From positions 1 to 64,000 of the forward strand of contig MPMM01000010.1 in NCBI GenBank assembly GCA_002238505.1: DNA of 64,000 nt. Reading direction: 5' to 3'. This DNA comes from SAR202 cluster bacterium bin22 (GTDB lineage: Bacteria > Chloroflexota > Dehalococcoidia > Lucifugimonadales > UBA3495). The notes under the pieces are model-generated. The model did not search any database, was not told where the DNA came from, and saw nothing but the letters and a program-made list of their open reading frames with translations. Shown piece after piece: positions 1-8,168 of the stretch. A program made the translations under genes and the position numbers. The first letter of the stretch is position 1. Every line of letters starts with the position of its first letter.

Positions 1-118
1 AAAGCTCCTGGATGGCAAGGGGGTGATTGACCGGTCAACTGCAACCTGATAAAAGTACATAACTCCGGTGATCAGCGTGGCTGGATGTCTGTGAATATCA
101 CTGGCCTAATGTTCCTGA
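1..118. other. window edge, no assignable gene
   Basis: A plus-strand reading frame stays open from base 2 to a TGA at 47-49 and could be the last 15 codons of a gene that starts outside the window, but nothing in it is recognisable. The rest up to the small gene at 119 holds no start or motif that I can support. Confidence 0.3.
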
Positions 119-301
119 TTATTGACAGTATCTCTCGTTCAAGGCCTCGGCCCTGCTCCGACCAGCCCGCTGCTGGTCCGTCATACCCGGGCCCGTCAAC
201 CAGTCCAAAACTGCGTCCAGGTCGCGGGTAACCCTGCTGAACGGCCTGTCGTGAGGGTGGTCGCGCTCGATGTTGTGATCAGAATGAAAGTGGATATGCA
301 T
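119..301 (-). CDS. small His-rich protein, family of three (copy 1)
   Basis: Sixty residues, function unknown. It starts MHIHFH and has a central D-x-x-L-x-W-L-T-G-P-x-M-T-D-Q block shared with two other short genes just upstream on the same strand (785-964 and 555-746). The ATG is set by a strong AGGAGG ribosome site 5 bases upstream and by its own promoter at 336-364. The His-x-His-x-His start could bind metal, but that is only inference. It has no signal peptide and no membrane segment. It lies beyond the terminator of the other two copies, so it is a separate transcription unit. The repeated layout and good ribosome sites argue that it is expressed despite its size. Confidence 0.6.
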   Translation of the reverse strand: MHIHFHSDHNIERDHPHDRPFSRVTRDLDAVLDWLTGPGMTDQQRAGRSRAEALNERYCQ

Positions 302-335
302 ATAGACCTCCTGTGTCGCCGTTCTTACAATTGCA

Positions 336-364
336 ATCTTATATTATGATACGAGGCGTGTCAA
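336..364 (-). promoter_or_regulatory. sigma70-type promoter of small gene copy 1
   Basis: On the minus strand TTGACA (359-364) and TAAGAT (336-341) are separated by 17 bases, about 35 bases before the ATG at 301. Confidence 0.55.
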
Positions 365-490
365 GAGTTATTATGCTAATGGGAACAATGTGATTATTTT
401 CACCAAACTCAAGTGTGAAAAGATTCACTATATCAAGCCTTGGACAGCAGACCCCTGGCCCTGCGGCCAAATGAGTTGCTTCAGCATAGA

Positions 491-531
491 AAAACAAAGC
501 AGGCTTCCCGGCCCGGAGCCGGGAAGCCTGC
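491..531 (-). terminator. intrinsic terminator after small gene copy 3
   Basis: A perfect 14-bp GC-rich stem (499-512 with 518-531, 5-base loop) is followed on the minus strand by a T-rich run (491-498). It ends the two-gene unit 964-555. Confidence 0.8.
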
Positions 532-554
532 AAGGGTTTCAGCTGGGAGACTGT

Positions 555-746
555 CTAGCCGGCTATTCTGGTGGACTCCAGTTCCAGCTCCACCAGGTGG
601 CTCTTGGACAGTTCCTCCTTGATGCGGTCCTGCTCGCTCATCGCGGGACCCGAGACCCAGGCGTACGCCACCAGGATCTGCTGGGCAATCCGCTCAAGGA
701 TGGTGTTTGATTCCAGGGTAGTTTTGTTTGTTTCTTGTTCTAGCAA
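555..746 (-). CDS. small protein, family of three (copy 3)
   Basis: Sixty-three residues, function unknown. It shares the W-V-S-G-P-A-M-S-E-Q-D-R block with its neighbours but lacks their MHIHFH start; its N-terminus is polar (LEQETNKTT). Translation probably starts at a TTG, because AGGAG lies 10 bases upstream and no ATG fits. It follows copy 2 by 38 bases on the same strand and ends before a strong terminator, so copies 2 and 3 form an operon. No homologue is recognisable by eye; the conserved block suggests one short helix-turn-helix-like or dimerising fold, which is not established. Confidence 0.55.
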   Translation of the reverse strand: MLEQETNKTTLESNTILERIAQQILVAYAWVSGPAMSEQDRIKEELSKSHLVELELESTRIAG

Positions 747-784
747 CGTTTATGTGCTCCTGTTCTTAATTTGTTGATTGCTGT

Positions 785-964
785 TTAGAGAATGCCGTAT
801 CCGTACTTGTCGCCCTGGACCTCGGCCTTTACTCGGTCAAATCGCTCCTGCTCGGACATGGCAGGGCCGGACAACCAGTTAACGGCCGCGCCCACATGAC
901 GGTTCACCCGGTCAAGAAGACCGTCCTGTTCGTTGTCATGGCTGACATGAAAGTGTATGTGCAT
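785..964 (-). CDS. small His-rich protein, family of three (copy 2)
   Basis: Fifty-nine residues, function unknown. The protein begins MHIHFHVSHD and contains N-W-L-S-G-P-A-M-S-E-Q-E-R, aligning along its length with the 119-301 protein and over the second half with the 555-746 protein. The start is fixed by AAGGAGG 9 bases upstream of the ATG. A promoter at 1022-1051 drives it, and a pseudo-palindromic motif at 993-1010 lies between promoter and ribosome site; the same motif precedes the sulfite reductase promoter at 10.58 kb. It is first gene of a two-gene operon. Confidence that it is real comes from paralogy, the ribosome site and the promoter. Confidence 0.65.
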   Translation of the reverse strand: MHIHFHVSHDNEQDGLLDRVNRHVGAAVNWLSGPAMSEQERFDRVKAEVQGDKYGYGIL

Positions 965-992
965 CGACGTTTACCTCCTTGAAATATCAGTA

Positions 993-1010
993 ATACTAAA
1001 TTGGGTTTAA
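993..1010 (-). promoter_or_regulatory. candidate operator shared with the sulfite reductase promoter
   Basis: The minus-strand text TTAAACCCAATTTAGTAT recurs at 10582-10600 with one difference. The longer stretch is a pseudo-palindrome (ATACTAAA, 5-base spacer, TTTAATAT). Here it lies downstream of the -10 box, where a repressor would act. Confidence 0.4.
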
Positions 1011-1021
1011 TATTTGTAATA

Positions 1022-1051
1022 ATGATATACCGGGCCCTAGTATCCTGTCAA
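1022..1051 (-). promoter_or_regulatory. sigma70-type promoter of small gene operon
   Basis: TTGACA (1046-1051) and TATCAT (1022-1027) on the minus strand, 18 bases apart, about 60 bases before the ATG at 964. Confidence 0.5.
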
Positions 1052-1180
1052 GGGATATTGTAAGCAATTTGTTATCTTTTAATGAAATATTTATTTCAAT
1101 GGCCAGCCGGACAATTGCAAGCCTTTCCCCGGATACAACGGCATAGCCGCATGGGGAAGGACAGTCCTGGAGGCAGGCCA

Positions 1181-1223
1181 AAAGAAGAAACGCAGGAGGG
1201 GTTAATTCACCGGCTCCTGCGTT
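1181..1223 (-). terminator. intrinsic terminator of the LLM oxidoreductase gene
   Basis: A 10-bp stem (1189-1198 with 1214-1223) is followed on the minus strand by a T/C-rich run, directly after the gene that ends at 1276. Confidence 0.65.
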
Positions 1224-1275
1224 GAGTTACCGAGAGGTATCTTGGGGGTATCATGCCAAGAGGGAAATGGAAAGA

Positions 1276-2178
1276 CTACCAGTCGCCAATGCCCGACAGG
1301 GCTTCACGGAACCGTACTATCGAGTCGATGTGCTGCTCAACTCCGCTGAGACCGCCGCGCCGCGCTTCCACGGTAATGCTGACGGCGCCCAGGTCCTGCC
1401 ATCCCCTGGCCTCATCCACCCAGTCCTCGGGTTGCTTGCCGTCAATGCGGATTCGGCCCTCTATACCCACGGCAGATTCGTCCCGACCGGAAGCCCGGAC
1501 GTACTCCCTGAGCTTGCCTATAGCCTCACGGCCCGGTTGTTCCGGCTCAAAGTTGGGGAACCAGCCATCGGATACAGTGGCTATCCGTTTAAGCACAGGT
1601 TCGGGGGGCAGCGGACTGGCGCTGCTGCCGGCCCCCAGCCATACGGGTATGGGCCGCTGCACCGGCAGGGGATTAATGCCGGCGTTATCCACCCTGTGCC
1701 AGCGTCCTCGAAAGTCCACCACTTCTTTGGTCCAAAGCTCCCGCATCAGGGCAATCTGTTCCTCGCTGCGGCGTCCCCGGTCGCGGAAGTTCCGGTTCAG
1801 GGCCTCGTACTCAACGTGGTTCCAGCCAACGCCGATACCCAGCCTCAGCCGCCCGTTGCTCAGCACGTCCACGGCCGCCGCCTGCTTGGCGACCAGGGCC
1901 GTGGCCCGCTGGGGCAGGATCAAAATGCCGGTAGTCAGGCCAATGCGCTGGGTAATGGCGGCCAGGTACCCCATGGTGGTGAAGGATTCGTGGATGATGC
2001 TGCGGTTGGTATAGTAGCCATCGGCAACGTGGGCATGGTGGTCGGAACTGGCGCCGAGAACATGGTCCGCAATGAACAGGTGCGAGTAACCCAGTTCCTC
2101 CGCGGCCTGGGCATACTCCCTGATTGCCCCGGGGTCAGACCCGATTTCCGTTTGCGGGAAGATAGCGCCGATCTGCAT
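1276..2178 (-). CDS. LLM class F420-dependent oxidoreductase
   Basis: A 300-residue luciferase-like TIM-barrel oxidoreductase of the type that usually uses coenzyme F420 rather than FMN. The N-terminus MQIGAIFPQTEIG is strand 1 of the barrel. The family landmark DVLSNGRLRLGIGVGWNHVE (about residues 104-123) forms the flavin phosphate region, followed by R-x-R-R-S-E-E-Q around 132-140. Full length for the family. ATG chosen because GCAGGAG lies just upstream. It is cytosolic; the substrate cannot be read from sequence. Such enzymes are strikingly expanded in SAR202 genomes, where they are thought to attack recalcitrant organic matter. A terminator follows at 1181-1223, so it seems monocistronic. 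Confidence 0.88.
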   Translation of the reverse strand: MQIGAIFPQTEIGSDPGAIREYAQAAEELGYSHLFIADHVLGASSDHHAHVADGYYTNRSIIHESFTTMGYLAAITQRIGLTTGILILPQRATALVAKQAAAVDVLSNGRLRLGIGVGWNHVEYEALNRNFRDRGRRSEEQIALMRELWTKEVVDFRGRWHRVDNAGINPLPVQRPIPVWLGAGSSASPLPPEPVLKRIATVSDGWFPNFEPEQPGREAIGKLREYVRASGRDESAVGIEGRIRIDGKQPEDWVDEARGWQDLGAVSITVEARRGGLSGVEQHIDSIVRFREALSGIGDW

Positions 2179-2517
2179 GTTGCTCCTGCGGTTGCATCGA
2201 GTTGCTGCGTATTTTTCCAGAAGCGAGCTTGTTAGAATGGCGGACGCCCACGCGGCGCCTTTACTTGCTCACCCGCCCGGACAAGCTCAGCCTCGACTTT
2301 ATGCCGGCAGTAATTATAACTGATCGACTGGCTGGCTTTTTTGGCTGGTACCGAGTCCTTTACAATACTGGCGGGTCCAACCTTGCCACCGCGGTGGGAG
2401 CAACAGCAGGCATGGCCATTTCTCCCTAAGTGCCTCAGAAAGCCATTCTCCTGAGACTGCAACTCTCGCCCTGCCAATCCGTTCCGGTGCAAGCCAAGTC
2501 AAACACCCGGCCGAGCC
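2179..2517. other. intergenic region between two minus-strand genes
   Basis: Contains the leader of the LLM gene. Several short reading frames exist, but none has a ribosome site or a recognisable sequence. I see no repeat family here. Confidence 0.4.
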
Positions 2518-3567
2518 CTACCGCCGCCGGTACTCATCCCCACAGTCCCCAATCAGCGCCAGCAGGTCGCGGCCCCTGCCGGTGACCGCTTCAATTGCCC
2601 CCTCATCATCCCGGTCCAGCGACACATCAAATACCCGCGCGTTGTCCTCCCGGTGGTGGCTCACGCCCAGGCGCGCTCCGGCGATAACACCCGCCACCGC
2701 CGGGCGGTCCAGTATGTACCGGGACGCCACGTTGGCAATGCTGGCGTCATGCTTATCGGCAACCGACTTCAGGCAGGTCAGCAACTCCTGGAAAAGCTCC
2801 CAGCCTCCCCAGGCATTGATCATCTGCTTGTACTTGTTCAGGCTGGCGGTGTCGAGCGCCATGCCGCCTGGTTCCGGCTGCCCCAGGTATCTTTCCGACA
2901 ACAGCCCGCCGCAGAAAGTACCGTAGGTCAGCAGGTGGATGCCGTTGGCCTGGCACCAGGGCGCCATCTGGCTGGCTGGACGCATGTCCACCAAGGAATA
3001 CTGCACCTGGTTGGAGACTATGCGGATGCCGTTTTCCACGATGACCTGGAGGTGTTCGGTATCGAAGTTGGTCAGGGCCAGATGCCTGATCTTGCACGCG
3101 TCCCGCAAATCCGACAGGTGGCCCAGGGCCTCCAGGTAACGTTCGTCCCCATACTCCCACCAGTGAAACTGCATCAGGTCCAGGCAGTCCACATCCATTC
3201 GCCGCAGGGAAATGTCCACGTTGTTCTCCACCACTTCCCGAGTCATGGGACCCGGGCGGGGCACCCACTTGGTGAAGGCCTGGATATCGGCCAGAGCCTC
3301 CGCTCCCCGTTCTTCCGTCAACCGCCGCCGGAACTCGCCGATAAAGTCCTCTGCGGGCCCATAGTGGTCGGCCAGGTCCCACGTGGTAAAACCGGCATCG
3401 TGATACTCCACCATGCTGTTCAGGGCCGCCGTTGGGTCAATCCGCCCGTGGGCGCCGGAAACCTGCCACAGGCCGTTAAGCAACCGGCAGATATTCAGGT
3501 CATCGGCAATAGGAAAAGGGCCACCGGTAATATCCATTTGTTCAGGCCTCTCTGTACCATTGGTCAC
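2518..3567 (-). CDS. aldo/keto reductase family protein
   Basis: A 349-residue cytosolic NADP(H)-dependent aldo/keto reductase, an eight-stranded barrel that reduces aldehydes or ketones or oxidises sugars. The catalytic tetrad can be assigned by position: Asp64 and Tyr69 (W-D-L-A-D-H-Y-G), Lys100 (F-T-K-W) and His135 (Q-F-H-W). Near the C-terminus A-G-V-I-A-G-A-R is the usual cofactor-binding strand. Length is normal for the sugar-type subfamily. Neighbours on both sides are also oxidoreductases, giving a catabolic setting but no fixed substrate. The start is the first ATG after a short spacer; a slightly later ATG (residue 11) is possible. Confidence 0.87.
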   Translation of the reverse strand: MTNGTERPEQMDITGGPFPIADDLNICRLLNGLWQVSGAHGRIDPTAALNSMVEYHDAGFTTWDLADHYGPAEDFIGEFRRRLTEERGAEALADIQAFTKWVPRPGPMTREVVENNVDISLRRMDVDCLDLMQFHWWEYGDERYLEALGHLSDLRDACKIRHLALTNFDTEHLQVIVENGIRIVSNQVQYSLVDMRPASQMAPWCQANGIHLLTYGTFCGGLLSERYLGQPEPGGMALDTASLNKYKQMINAWGGWELFQELLTCLKSVADKHDASIANVASRYILDRPAVAGVIAGARLGVSHHREDNARVFDVSLDRDDEGAIEAVTGRGRDLLALIGDCGDEYRRR

Positions 3568-3703
3568 TCCAGGATGACACCATTATATAACGGCGAAGTT
3601 CCCCCACCGCCCCGGCTTTACCGGGCAATCGCGTCCCAAACTCAATCCATATGAGGCCTACACCCCCCCCAAGCCATAACCCATGTCGCCCTGAGCCTTA
3701 GTT

Positions 3704-4270
3704 CATGTCATCCTGAGCGCAGCCGAAGGATCTAAAATCCATACCACATACCATGCCCAGCCAATCGCAACCAACATCAATACCAAATTTCACCCCTCGC
3801 CCCATGGGAGAGGGGCCGGGGGTGAGGGCCACACCCCACCAAACCATGTCATCCTGAGCGCAGCCGAAGGATCTAAAATCCATACCACATACCACGCCCA
3901 GCCAACCGCAACTAGCATCAATACCAAACATCCCCCCTCTCCCTATGGGAGAGGGGCCGGGGGTGAGGGCCCCCCAAATACATACCATGTCATCCTGAGC
4001 GCAGCCGAAGGATCCAAAATCCATACCACATACCATGCTCAGCCAACCGTAACCAACATCAATACCGAAGTTCTCCCCTCTCCCTATGGGAGAGGGCCGG
4101 GGGGTGAGGGCTCCCCAAATACAAACCCTGTCATCCTGAGCGCAGCCGAAGGATCCAAAATCCATACCACATACCATGCCCAGCCAACCGCAACTAGCAT
4201 CAATACCAAACATCCCCCCTCGCCCTATGGGAGAGGGGCAGGGGGTGAGGGCCCCCCAAATACCTACCAT
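3704..4270. repeat. four tandem 141-bp repeats
   Basis: The same 141-bp unit occurs four times in exact phase: GTCATCCTGAG or its variant begins at 3707, 3848, 3989 and 4130, with a fifth partial start at 4271. Each unit holds a GTCATCCTGAGCGCAGCCGA block and a hairpin CCCCTCTCCC/GGGAGAGGGG. Because 141 is 47 codons, the minus strand stays open for 190 codons across the whole array; I do not regard this as a gene. The flanks 3568-3703 and 4271-4466 hold no other gene. Confidence 0.9.
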
Positions 4271-4479
4271 GTCGCCCTAAGCTTGCCCGCGGCATGGTGT
4301 TTGGATTTTGGTCCTTTCAGAACGACAATCTCCTTAAAGCCCGATTGCCCAACCCGGCTTTAACCCTTCCCCTGCGCACATCTGTGGTAAATTAGGGCAG
4401 AACTACTCGCTGCCTGCCGGGATAATCCCTCGCTTCGGTTGGCGAAGTGTTCGGTTAACGAAGTGGAAGGAGGAAAGTG

Positions 4480-5583
4480 ATGACCAGCGCTCCCGAAAAA
4501 ATTCGCTTGGGTATTATCGGAGCGAACATCCACCTGGGATGGGCGCCCCGTTCCCACCTGCCGGCGGTGGTGGCAAGCCCCGAGTTCGAGCTTACCGCCG
4601 TGTGTACCACCCGCATGGAGAGCGCCGAGGAGTCGGCCCGCGCCTTTGGCGCCAAAATGGCCTTCGACAACTACCAGGACCTGATAGACCACCCGGACAT
4701 TGACGCGGTGGCCGTGGTGCTGCGGGTGCCCTCCCACTACGAACCCACCATGGCGGCCCTCAACGCCGGCAAACACGTCTATACCGAGTGGCCCCTGGGC
4801 CAGACCACGGCACAGGCCCAGGAAATGGCCGACCTCGCCAGGGCCAAGGGCGTCCGAAACCTGGTGGGCCTGCAGGCCCGGGAGGCCCCGGCCATCAAGT
4901 ACCTGAAAGAACTGGTGGAACAGGGCTACGTTGGCGATGTCCTTTCCTGTCATCTCAGCCTGGTCCGGGACGGTTCCCAGTCCCGTCATTCCACCCGTAC
5001 CTGGCAGCGGGACAACGAACTGGGCGCCCACACCCTCACCATCGCCTGCGGCCACAGCATCGATGCCCTGCGCCACGTGGTGGGCGATTTCAGCCACGTG
5101 TCAGGCGTCGTCTCCACCCAGACGAAGGAGTGGTACGAGACTGACACCGACCAGCATCTGCCGGTCACCTCTCCGGACAACATCCTGATCAGCGGGCGGC
5201 TGCAGGAAGGAGGAGTAGCTTCGGTGCACGTAGCCAGCAACCCCTGGGCCGGCAGCGGTCTAAAGATGGAGATTTACGGCACCGAGGGCACACTTTCGGC
5301 CAGTTCCGTGGATTCACCCCAGTTGCGCGACATGGAGTTGGCCGGGGTCCAGGGTCCGGGCGAACTTCAGCCACTGGAAATCCCGGGCCGCTTCGTGAAC
5401 GTCCTGGAAAGTATGCCAAAGGGCGAGGCCTTCAACGTAGGGCAGATGTACTACCAGTTCGGCCAGGCCATTCGCTCAGGACAGGACTGCCAGCCCGACT
5501 TCGCCACCGCCGTCAACCTGCACCATCTGGTTGATGCCATCCGGCAGGCCTCGGACGAGGGGCGTGAGGTTGAAGTAGGCTAA
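4480..5583 (+). CDS. Gfo/Idh/MocA family oxidoreductase
   Basis: A 367-residue NAD(P)-dependent dehydrogenase of the glucose-fructose oxidoreductase/inositol dehydrogenase family. The N-terminal Rossmann fold shows the G-I-I-G-A-N dinucleotide loop (about residues 8-13); the E-K-P-like motif appears as T-E-W-P-L near 104-108; the C-terminal alpha/beta domain follows. It probably oxidises a sugar, inositol or similar polyol; the substrate is not readable. Start: AAGGAGG ends 6 bases before the ATG at 4480; a GTG three bases earlier is too close to it. The NIPSNAP gene follows 129 bases downstream on the same strand and may be co-transcribed. Confidence 0.88.
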   Translation: MTSAPEKIRLGIIGANIHLGWAPRSHLPAVVASPEFELTAVCTTRMESAEESARAFGAKMAFDNYQDLIDHPDIDAVAVVLRVPSHYEPTMAALNAGKHVYTEWPLGQTTAQAQEMADLARAKGVRNLVGLQAREAPAIKYLKELVEQGYVGDVLSCHLSLVRDGSQSRHSTRTWQRDNELGAHTLTIACGHSIDALRHVVGDFSHVSGVVSTQTKEWYETDTDQHLPVTSPDNILISGRLQEGGVASVHVASNPWAGSGLKMEIYGTEGTLSASSVDSPQLRDMELAGVQGPGELQPLEIPGRFVNVLESMPKGEAFNVGQMYYQFGQAIRSGQDCQPDFATAVNLHHLVDAIRQASDEGREVEVG

Positions 5584-5712
5584 GGGCGAATAGTAAAACA
5601 CGCCGGGGTCGCCCGGCCAGTTATCGCGAGCACGGCGGTTAGGAATATCAGCCCAACCCGCAGCAGGCACCTGTCAACAAACAGCAAAGAAGATTAGCAG
5701 GAGGATTCAGAT

Positions 5713-6033
5713 ATGATCTACGACTTTCGCCAGTACACTTTCCAGCCCGGGGCCATCCCCGACTACATGAAGGCCGTTGAAGAACTGTCCATACCCATAC
5801 GGGCCAAGTACGGGATCAAGCTCGCTGGCTGGTACTACAGTGAAATCGGAGAACTGAACCAGGTGGTCCACATCTGGGCCTACCGGGACTACGAGCACTT
5901 CGACGAAGCCAAGGCCCAGGTCGCCAGGGACCCGGACTGGACCGGCAAATACCTGCCGGCGGTGCGCGGCCTCATCGTAAAGCAGAAGACCTGGCTAATG
6001 CTCTCCCCCGGTTTCGCCCCCCAGCCGGCCTAG
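5713..6033 (+). CDS. NIPSNAP family protein
   Basis: A 106-residue ferredoxin-like alpha/beta-barrel protein. The pattern M-I-Y-D-F-R-Q-Y-T-F-x-P-G (residues 1-13), W-Y-Y-S-E-I-G (39-45), V-H-I-W-A-Y-R-D (54-61) and the C-terminal M-L-S-P beta strand are characteristic of NIPSNAP domains, small dimers whose exact role is unknown but which often accompany catabolic oxidoreductases. AGCAGGAGG lies 8 bases before the ATG. The stop codon TAG at 6031-6033 coincides with the TA at the left end of a short repeat element, so the element appears to have inserted within the stop codon without destroying it. Confidence 0.85.
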   Translation: MIYDFRQYTFQPGAIPDYMKAVEELSIPIRAKYGIKLAGWYYSEIGELNQVVHIWAYRDYEHFDEAKAQVARDPDWTGKYLPAVRGLIVKQKTWLMLSPGFAPQPA

Positions 6034-6197
6034 AGGGCGCCGTCAAAAGCCGAGTTTCGTCTTTCCGGCGAAAGCCGGAATCCAGATCCGTCATGTAAAT
6101 GGGTGATATGCTCCGCGATATACCAGGACTCTGGTATATCGCCTGTTTATACCCGATACCTAACCGGCAGCAATGGCTAATTTGACGACACCCCCTG
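6031..6197. mobile_element. MITE-like element, family A copy 1
   Basis: About 163 bp bounded by imperfect inverted repeats (GAGGGCGCCGTCAAAAG at left; TTTGACGACACCCCC at right) and flanked by TA on the left and TG, a decayed TA, on the right. The interior contains the palindrome TTTCCGGCGAAAGCCGGAA and a second one, GATATACCAG/CTGGTATATC. Copies at 36089-36255 and 38141-38307 match along their whole length. No coding capacity. TA duplication suggests mobilisation by an IS630/Tc1-mariner type transposase, which is not in the window. Confidence 0.75.
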
Positions 6198-6397
6198 GAG
6201 ATAATCAGGGGCGGGGCCCCGCAAGGCCCCGGCTCTTTGGTTCGACATTCTTGTAACGAAGCGCGGCAGACGTGGCCATTCACACTTTGCGTTCGCCATG
6301 AGCCCGTCGAATGGGACGCGCCCATAGTTCGACAAGCTGATCCAAACGGATCCGGGGGCTCGCCACCGATAATTGAAGGCCTTGCCTTGGTTTAACC

Positions 6398-6802
6398 CTA
6401 CTCCCCACCTTCCAAAGCCCCGGGTATCTCCGAAACTTCAAACACAATGGCGTCCACCGCCTTGTGCATAATGTCCGGGGCGTCCCCATCGTGCCAAAGG
6501 AGTACCGTGCGCTTGCCCGCGCCAATTCCGTAGCCCAGTTCCAGGTGGGCCGAGCGGCCGCAGGGCAGAACGCATACCACGGCATCGCAGGCTTCCAGGG
6601 CATCCATGTCTTTCCGGAAGATGGACTGTACCTTGGGATGGTCCAGGAAGTCGAAAAGCTGGCCTGAAGTCATTTCCGTCGGGTTCCAGCCTGAGCCTCC
6701 CTGGTACCGAAAGTCATAGACTTCGTGGCCGGCCTGCCGCAGCGCCTCCACCACCTCAGGATACACCTCGTTGCGCCAGGAACTGGCCACGTAAACCTTC
6801 AT
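6398..6802 (-). CDS. nucleoside 2-deoxyribosyltransferase-like protein
   Basis: A 134-residue alpha/beta protein. The start MKVYVASSWRNE, a beta strand followed by a nucleotide-binding turn, the D-A-L-E-A-C-D-A-V-V-C-V-L-P segment (about 66-79) and the S-A-H-L-E-L-G-Y-G-I-G-A-G-K motif (about 84-97) fit the nucleoside 2-deoxyribosyltransferase/DUF4406 superfamily. The Glu in H-L-E-L-G is the usual catalytic position. It might act on nucleosides or nucleotide sugars; the true substrate is unknown. It stands alone between repeat elements, with no same-strand neighbour close by. Confidence 0.75.
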   Translation of the reverse strand: MKVYVASSWRNEVYPEVVEALRQAGHEVYDFRYQGGSGWNPTEMTSGQLFDFLDHPKVQSIFRKDMDALEACDAVVCVLPCGRSAHLELGYGIGAGKRTVLLWHDGDAPDIMHKAVDAIVFEVSEIPGALEGGE

Positions 6803-6881
6803 TAACCTCTTCCCATTGCTAAATTCAGCAGGGATTATAAGGCAATGCCACCAGAATTGTCCCCATTTGCCGCCTGGGGAC

Positions 6882-7060
6882 CCAGGGTCTTTCGCCTATT
6901 GTGGTAGATTCTCTTCCACCGTTCGCCCTGAGCCCGTCGGAGGGCCACCCCGAGCCTGCAGACCGTTCGCCCTGTGCCCGTCGAAGCGCCGCCCGGAATC
7001 GTTCTCCAAGCTCACTACGAACGGACCCAAGGAGTTGCCACCGACAATCAAAAGACCCTG
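6882..7060. mobile_element. MITE-like element, family B copy 1
   Basis: Begins CCAGGGTCTTTCG and ends with the inverted counterpart (AATCAAAAGACCCTG). It carries GGTAGATTCTCTTCCACCG and two TTCGCCCTG(A/T)GCCCGTCG blocks. The copy at 11606-11741 is about 40 bp shorter because this one has an internal partial duplication. The rest of the 6803-7265 gap shows no gene. Confidence 0.65.
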
Positions 7061-7265
7061 CCTGGGGGCCGCGTTCCAATTCGGGTGGTCCTGCGCAGTC
7101 TGGTCGCCAAAGGCAAGGGCAGGGGAGGTTCGCAAACCTCCCCTCAAGTTACCACAACCATCGGCAAGGGAACCCTCTATTGCGGCAGAAAAGGGCATAC
7201 GGGGTCTCGACCGGAAGGAGGAAGGTGTGGAGAGTTGTCTGAAGCCGCTAGGCCGGCGCAGGGGA

Positions 7266-8108
7266 CTATCCGAAGTATTCTGCCAGGGCCAGAACCATAC
7301 TGCCCATGTGAGGGTGCTCCGGTTCCACGTCAACGGGAATTTCAGCTTCCCGAAGCCGCCGGCTGCATACCGGACCCACGGAGGCCACCACCGCGCCCGC
7401 ATCCCGGCCGCTATTGCCTGCCGCCGTCCGGGCGCCCAGCGAGGTCCGCAGCGCATCTTCCTTCCCAGCCTTGGCGGCTATGGTAAGAAGGTTGCCAACC
7501 TGGGGCTGGCTGGTAAAGGCAATGGCGTCTATCCTGCCGCCGGCCAGATCATCAATCAAAGCCAGCACCGGCGCCTCATCTTCGGGCAGACCCCAGGTGT
7601 ACAGGGTGACCTGCCGCACCTCGGCGCCCCGCTCTTCCAGGTGCGCGACCAGGGGCCGATTGGGGCCGCCGTAATGCTGCAGGGCCACAACCTTGCCGGA
7701 GAGGTCCCATTCCTGCAGGCTGTTGATCAGGTCCGCCGTGGTGTAGGGCTCGGGAGGCATCACGTCGATGTGAATCTTGTGCTGGCGCAGTACGCGGGCC
7801 GGCTTGGGGCTGCGGGCAATCACGGTAAGCCGGTCCAGCGCCGCCACAAATTCCTCTTCCCGCCCCATGTTGGCGGCGGTGGAAACGAGGGCCTGCGTGC
7901 CCACGCCGGTAAGCAGGGTTACGGCGTCAATGCGGCCGCCGCAGGTATCCACGACCAGTTGTTGAACCTCGGGGCTGTCCTTGAGGTAAATCTCCTGAAG
8001 CACCGGGGCGGCATAGGGAATACCGCCATGCCGTTCGATAAGCCCGGCCATCTCCGAGGTCATCCGGGCTTCCACAAATGCAACAGTCCTGTCGTTCAAA
8101 GAGGCCAA
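7266..8108 (-). CDS. hemD: uroporphyrinogen-III synthase (HemD family)
   Basis: A 280-residue two-lobed enzyme that cyclises hydroxymethylbilane with inversion of ring D, the branch point to siroheme and haem. Landmarks: R-T-V-A-F-V-E-A-R-M (7-16), R-I-D-A-V-T-L-L-T-G-V-G-T in lobe 1, and R-I-D-A-I-A-F-T-S-Q-P-Q-V in lobe 2, the repeated substrate-cleft motif of the family. The start is a TTG without a clear ribosome site; it is chosen because family proteins begin about here. It lies third in an operon with sulfite reductase and a TM2 protein, so it probably serves siroheme supply. A second HemD domain is fused to CobA at 52.2 kb. Confidence 0.8.
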   Translation of the reverse strand: MASLNDRTVAFVEARMTSEMAGLIERHGGIPYAAPVLQEIYLKDSPEVQQLVVDTCGGRIDAVTLLTGVGTQALVSTAANMGREEEFVAALDRLTVIARSPKPARVLRQHKIHIDVMPPEPYTTADLINSLQEWDLSGKVVALQHYGGPNRPLVAHLEERGAEVRQVTLYTWGLPEDEAPVLALIDDLAGGRIDAIAFTSQPQVGNLLTIAAKAGKEDALRTSLGARTAAGNSGRDAGAVVASVGPVCSRRLREAEIPVDVEPEHPHMGSMVLALAEYFG

Positions 8109-8168
8109 AGTCTATAGTCCGCCATCCGTGCTCAATTGGTGGAACGAGGCAGAACCGGTCTGGTTCTG

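Noticed and set aside
3698-4270. 190-codon open frame across the 141-bp repeats
   Set aside because: Open only because the unit is a multiple of three; low-complexity, no ribosome site, repeats have hairpins typical of intergenic DNA.
3704-4270. CRISPR-like array
   Set aside because: The whole 141-bp unit repeats with no unique spacers, and no cas gene is near.
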